Source of the DNA: an uncultured Blautia sp.
GTDB taxonomy: Bacteria > Bacillota > Clostridia > Lachnospirales > Lachnospiraceae
Length of the DNA: 7,399 nucleotides
Assembly: GCA_900543715.1 (NCBI GenBank)
Contig: UQSX01000115.1
Coordinates: forward strand, 1 to 7,399
Reading direction: 5' to 3'
This document shows, piece after piece, positions 4,416-7,399 of the stretch (the first letter of the stretch is position 1; each line of letters begins with the position of its first letter). The position numbers and the translations under genes are program-made. The notes beneath the pieces were generated by a model, which did not search any database, was not told the origin of the DNA, and saw only the letters and a program-made list of their open reading frames with translations.

Positions 4416-5738
4416 TTACTTATACTCCGGAAAGATAATTTCGCATCTACAGCCTTTGTTTTTGTTAATCTCAACTGTAATAGTATACTCATCTCCAAAC
4501 AACTGAGCCAGCTTTCTCTTTGCGCACTCCATTCCCAGCTGAATATAATATCCCTCATGATTATTTTTGTATGGTTCAAATCTGATTTTAAGCTCCTCAT
4601 TACTGAAACCGCTGCCTGTATTGATGATCTCCAAAACAAAGTTACCCTGTTTCAGATAACCGTTCAAGCTGATCGATCCGCCCTCCGGGCTCAGCATGAC
4701 GCCGTGATAGAAGGCATTTTGGACAAAAGGAAACAGCACGCCTGCCGGCAGCTTCATCATCTGCATTTCCCGCGGAAAATGAAGGGTATAGTTAAACTGA
4801 GAACCTAACCGTATTTTCTGAAATTTAAGGTATTGTTCTACATATTCCAGTTCGCCTGCAAAATGAACAAAGGTGCCCTTGTCCGCAATCCCATATTTGA
4901 CATGGCTGATAAACAGATCCGCCAGCTCAGTGGTTCTCTCCGCCTGTTCCACGGTTCCCAGGTTCTGCAGGGCAATCAGCATATTCAGGTAGCTGTATGG
5001 ATTGGACTGTGCTTCCAGCTCATGGAAACGCACCTCCAGCTCAGCTTTTTCTTTTAAATGCTTCTGGTTTGTCTCCTGGATTTTCTTAATGCGCTTTTTC
5101 AGCATATCCTCCTGATAATACTGGTTGGCCCTGTTTTCACTGAGCTGTGTGATCACCAGACTTACCAGATTTGCCATATCCAGTATCTTTTCATATGAAT
5201 ATACCGGTAGTTCTTCAAATCTCTGCCTTGATTCCTCCCGCAGCCGTCTGAAACGTTCTGTCTCAACAGTCGGTTCTATTTGCCTAACTGTCTCCGGGGC
5301 GTCCTCGCAGCGGAACTGGCCGCCCAAAAAACCGCCCAGGTAATTGCCCTCCACCACAATCGGAATCGCCATCTCAATCAAACCGCATGGGCAGAAATAA
5401 ATATGGGTTTTCTTTGTGACTGCGGCCTGAATGGACCCCATGGCATCCGAAGTCCGGCAATTCTGGCGCAGTTCCTTATCCTCCCTGAATTTTCTGCAAA
5501 AATCAGAGAAAAAAGTCATGTCTGTGACCGGTTCCCCTTTATAATCAACTGTAACAAACGCAAGTCCGGTCGCCTTCGACAGACTCTCCTGTATATGTTC
5601 CAGCTTGTCTCTTCCAAAGAGACGGATTATATCTATGGAACCAATTCCGCGGCTGGTCTCCCCTGTGTCCCTTTCTTCCTGGTCAGTGGATGCAAGCGGG
5701 CCTGTATCTTCGAATATCCTGTCGAGTTCTTCCATCAT
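4416..5738 (-). CDS. PocR-domain sensor histidine kinase (LytS/YesM-type), lacking the phospho-accepting His
   Basis: A soluble sensor of 440 residues with no membrane segment. Residues 35-150 are a PocR ligand-binding domain: IDIIRLFGRDKLEHIQE, TGLAFVTVDYKGEPVT, the cysteines Cys81, Cys94, Cys116 and Cys118 (FCPCGLIEMAIPI), and GNYLGGFLGGQF. PocR, from the cobalamin/propanediol regulator, responds to diols. Residues 205-243 form a charged coiled coil. Residues 240-440 resemble the LytS-type kinase module with a good N-box (FPFVQNAFYHGV, Asn341) and a glycine box (NTGSGF, 373-378). The H-box, normally NPHFLFN, reads NPYSYLN, so Tyr248 replaces the phosphorylated His. ATP binding may persist, but ordinary autophosphorylation should not. 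Tandem ATGs at 5738 and 5735 follow an AGAGG site. The gene is first in an operon with the response regulator, and a terminator at 5809-5843 separates it from the glycyl radical enzyme gene. Confidence 0.92.
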   Translation of the reverse strand: MMEELDRIFEDTGPLASTDQEERDTGETSRGIGSIDIIRLFGRDKLEHIQESLSKATGLAFVTVDYKGEPVTDMTFFSDFCRKFREDKELRQNCRTSDAMGSIQAAVTKKTHIYFCPCGLIEMAIPIVVEGNYLGGFLGGQFRCEDAPETVRQIEPTVETERFRRLREESRQRFEELPVYSYEKILDMANLVSLVITQLSENRANQYYQEDMLKKRIKKIQETNQKHLKEKAELEVRFHELEAQSNPYSYLNMLIALQNLGTVEQAERTTELADLFISHVKYGIADKGTFVHFAGELEYVEQYLKFQKIRLGSQFNYTLHFPREMQMMKLPAGVLFPFVQNAFYHGVMLSPEGGSISLNGYLKQGNFVLEIINTGSGFSNEELKIRFEPYKNNHEGYYIQLGMECAKRKLAQLFGDEYTITVEINKNKGCRCEIIFPEYK

Positions 5739-5765
5739 TTTTCCTCTTCAATGATTATATAAATT

Positions 5766-5794
5766 ATTTTACTCTTGTTTTCCATGAAATACAA
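5766..5794 (-). promoter_or_regulatory. Possible promoter of the kinase-regulator operon
   Basis: On the minus strand TTGTAT (5789-5794) and TAAAAT (5766-5771) are spaced 17 bp apart. The start would fall near 5759, with a leader of about 20 nt. A consensus TATAAT also occurs at 5754-5759, but it would leave a leader of only about 9 nt and has no -35 partner. The strong terminator immediately upstream supports an independent promoter in this gap. Confidence 0.45.
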
Positions 5795-5808
5795 TCTATT
5801 TTGTTCTC

Positions 5809-5843
5809 AAAAAGACCGGTCTGCATTACAGTCCGGTCTTTTT
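5809..5843. terminator. Strong intrinsic terminator after the glycyl radical enzyme gene
   Basis: AAAAAGACCGG (5809-5819) and CCGGTCTTTTT (5833-5843) are perfect 11-bp complements. Inside, CTG/CAG adds three pairs after a T-T mismatch. A and T runs form the stem base on both sides, so it could act in both directions; on the minus strand it ends the glycyl radical enzyme transcript 28 nt past its stop. Confidence 0.88.
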
Positions 5844-5870
5844 GGTATGATAGCTTTTTAGGGTTAACGT

Positions 5871-7399
5871 TTAAAGGGCCTGTTCTGTACGGCTGATGAT
5901 ATCATCCTGTACTTCTTTAGCAAGAACCGTAAACTGCGCACTGTATCCAGCCACACGCACCACAAGGTCTTTATACAGTTCTGGATGCGCCTGTGCATCC
6001 AACAGAATATTCTTGTCAATTACATTGAACTGAATATGCATACCTTTATGGTCAAAGTAGGAACGCACCACTGCTGAAAAACGCTTGAGACCTTCATCGC
6101 CTGCCAGGGCAGATGGAAGGAACTTCTGGTTATACAATGTACCATTGGAGTAGTTCTCATGATCCAGCTTTGCAACCGACATAGCTGCCGCAGTCGGACC
6201 GTTTGTGTCCTTGCCCTGTCTTGGCGATACACCGTCCGCCAACGGCTGTTTTGCAAGACGTCCGTCAGGCAGAGCTCCAACATCCTTTCCAAACAATACA
6301 TTAGCCGATACAGGATAGCATCCTGCCTGGTATACTCCGCCTCTTGGGTTTTTATATTTTTCCACTTCACGTGAGTAGATCTGGCCACATCGTCTGGCAA
6401 GCAGATCCACATCATCCACATCATTTCCGTACCATGTGGTGTTCTCCATAATGCGTTTGATCCTCGCGTATTCCCCGTCCCCTGCATTCGCGGTCTGCGA
6501 TGCAGAAAGCTGTGACTGAAGGGCTGATACGTCAATGGAACCGTTACTGCTGAGAATCCGTTTTACAGCCTCGTAAATCCTGGCCTCATCGTCGGAAGCG
6601 GTCTCACAGCAGCCGCAGCCGAAATTGTGATCCAGCGCATCCTTTAATTGAGCCATGGTAAGTTCTTTATTCTCAAAGACATGCGTCTGCATCGCATAAA
6701 TGGAGTCACCGCAGTCAGCAACACCGAACGCCTGAGGTCCTGTAAAATTATAGACAGCCCCACCATGCTGCAGGCTGAGTCCCTTGCCAATACAGTCATC
6801 GACCAGACCGGAAAGGAATGGAAGCGGAGTTCTCTCTGTATGCGCATAATCCACGCTGTTACAGGCTTCTACTACGTGATGTACAAAGTACTGGATCTGT
6901 TTCTCAAATGCGCGCCACACATCCTCAATACTCTTGAACGACGTAACATCTCCCGTATCCGGCCCCACCTGGTGTCCGTTGTTCTTTCCGCCATTTAATG
7001 TAAGCTCCAGTATTTTCGCCACATTTACAAAGGCCGAATCATGCCAGCCGTCCGTCTTGTGCGGGCTCTGCGGCTCCACACAGCCGATCATGCCGTAATT
7101 TCTCGCATCCGCCAGGGATACACCGCGGTTGCAGAGGGCGGGTATAATTGTCTCATCATTATACATGGCCGGCACGCCGGTTCCCAGGCGTACCACCTCA
7201 CATGCTCTGTACAGAAACTCCTCCGGAGTATTCTGGTGAACACGGATCGAGAAGGAGGGCTGCGGAAGCTGCACATGGGCTGCCGCCACCATACACATGT
7301 AGGAGACATCGTTAGTTGCGTCCAGTCCATCGCCGGTCTGACCGCCGACAATCAGGTTCTGGAATCCGCCGTAACCGGCAAATGCCTGTGCGGATACTT
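5871..7399 (-). CDS. Glycyl radical enzyme, glycerol/1,2-propanediol dehydratase-like, C-terminal part
   Basis: The frame is open through the right edge; 508 residues are visible of a family that usually runs about 790-850, so the N-terminal third lies outside. ATG codons near 7298 are internal. Two catalytic elements are visible: the thiyl-radical Cys and general-base Glu in MIGCVEPQ (Cys at 7080-7082), and the C-terminal glycyl radical loop RVAGYSAQF (Gly at 5946-5948). The glycine radical is installed by a separate radical-SAM activase, not in this window. After GCVEPQ the sequence reads HKTDGWHDSAFVN, as in glycerol and propanediol dehydratases, and not the SGRIYQWTSTGY-like segment of choline lyase, so choline TMA-lyase is unlikely. 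An insertion of about 60 residues (near 6440-6620), relative to clostridial glycerol dehydratase, is shared as I recall with the propanediol dehydratase and isethionate sulfite-lyase branches. The nearby PocR sensor and PduB shell gene favour a diol. Exact substrate is not settled. Confidence 0.92.
   Translation of the reverse strand, partial: VSAQAFAGYGGFQNLIVGGQTGDGLDATNDVSYMCMVAAAHVQLPQPSFSIRVHQNTPEEFLYRACEVVRLGTGVPAMYNDETIIPALCNRGVSLADARNYGMIGCVEPQSPHKTDGWHDSAFVNVAKILELTLNGGKNNGHQVGPDTGDVTSFKSIEDVWRAFEKQIQYFVHHVVEACNSVDYAHTERTPLPFLSGLVDDCIGKGLSLQHGGAVYNFTGPQAFGVADCGDSIYAMQTHVFENKELTMAQLKDALDHNFGCGCCETASDDEARIYEAVKRILSSNGSIDVSALQSQLSASQTANAGDGEYARIKRIMENTTWYGNDVDDVDLLARRCGQIYSREVEKYKNPRGGVYQAGCYPVSANVLFGKDVGALPDGRLAKQPLADGVSPRQGKDTNGPTAAAMSVAKLDHENYSNGTLYNQKFLPSALAGDEGLKRFSAVVRSYFDHKGMHIQFNVIDKNILLDAQAHPELYKDLVVRVAGYSAQFTVLAKEVQDDIISRTEQAL

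Noticed and set aside
5754..5759. Consensus TATAAT as the main -10 of the kinase gene
   Set aside because: It has no acceptable -35 at the right distance and would leave a leader too short to hold the ribosome binding site comfortably; the TAAAAT at 5766-5771 with TTGTAT fits better.
5280..5762. A 160-codon plus-strand frame over the 5' part of the sensor kinase gene
   Set aside because: It is antisense to clear PocR-domain coding sequence and its translation resembles nothing.
5871..7399. Choline TMA-lyase (CutC) as the identity of the glycyl radical enzyme
   Set aside because: The residues after GCVEPQ match the diol/glycerol dehydratase pattern (KTDGWHDSAF) and not the choline-lyase segment with its active-site Thr and Tyr.

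Overview
The window looks like chromosomal DNA from an anaerobic, gut-type clostridium, probably Lachnospiraceae-like. The evidence is a glycyl radical diol-dehydratase-type enzyme, a PocR-domain histidine kinase with an AraC-type response regulator, a PduB-like microcompartment shell gene, and Gram-positive ribosome binding sites and promoters. The taxon is inferred from gene content and base composition, not from a marker gene.

Layout, left to right. Positions 3-455 (+) hold the C-terminal half of a LacI-family repressor cut by the window edge. Positions 456-857 are non-coding between convergent genes and contain nested inverted and direct repeats plus a minus-strand terminator. Positions 858-1490 (-) hold a PIN-domain toxin and a small putative antitoxin, in toxin-first order and abutting, with a promoter at 1515-1543. 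Positions 1511-2128 hold short unrecognised reading frames, two inverted repeats and a minus-strand terminator, and look like eroded sequence. Positions 2129-2816 (-) hold a PduB-type shell protein broken by one frameshift, behind an extended -10 promoter. Positions 2861-3340 contain no convincing gene. Positions 3397-5738 (-) hold the response regulator and the PocR sensor kinase as an operon (kinase first). Positions 5809-5843 hold a strong symmetrical terminator, and 5871-7399 (-) holds the C-terminal ~508 residues of the glycyl radical enzyme, cut by the right edge.

How the parts may work together: glycyl radical diol dehydratases make a toxic aldehyde that is usually confined in a bacterial microcompartment, and PocR domains are known as diol-responsive sensors. 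The right half therefore reads as the edge of a glycyl-radical microcompartment (GRM) locus with its own regulator, with a damaged shell gene nearby on the left. The left part (LacI, toxin-antitoxin, repeats, fragments) looks like accessory or decaying sequence.

The most notable observation is that both phosphotransfer positions of the two-component pair are altered. The kinase has Tyr where the phospho-accepting His of the NPHFLFN motif should be, and the response regulator has Glu where the phospho-accepting Asp should be. Together these suggest a diol-sensing pair that no longer signals by canonical phosphotransfer.
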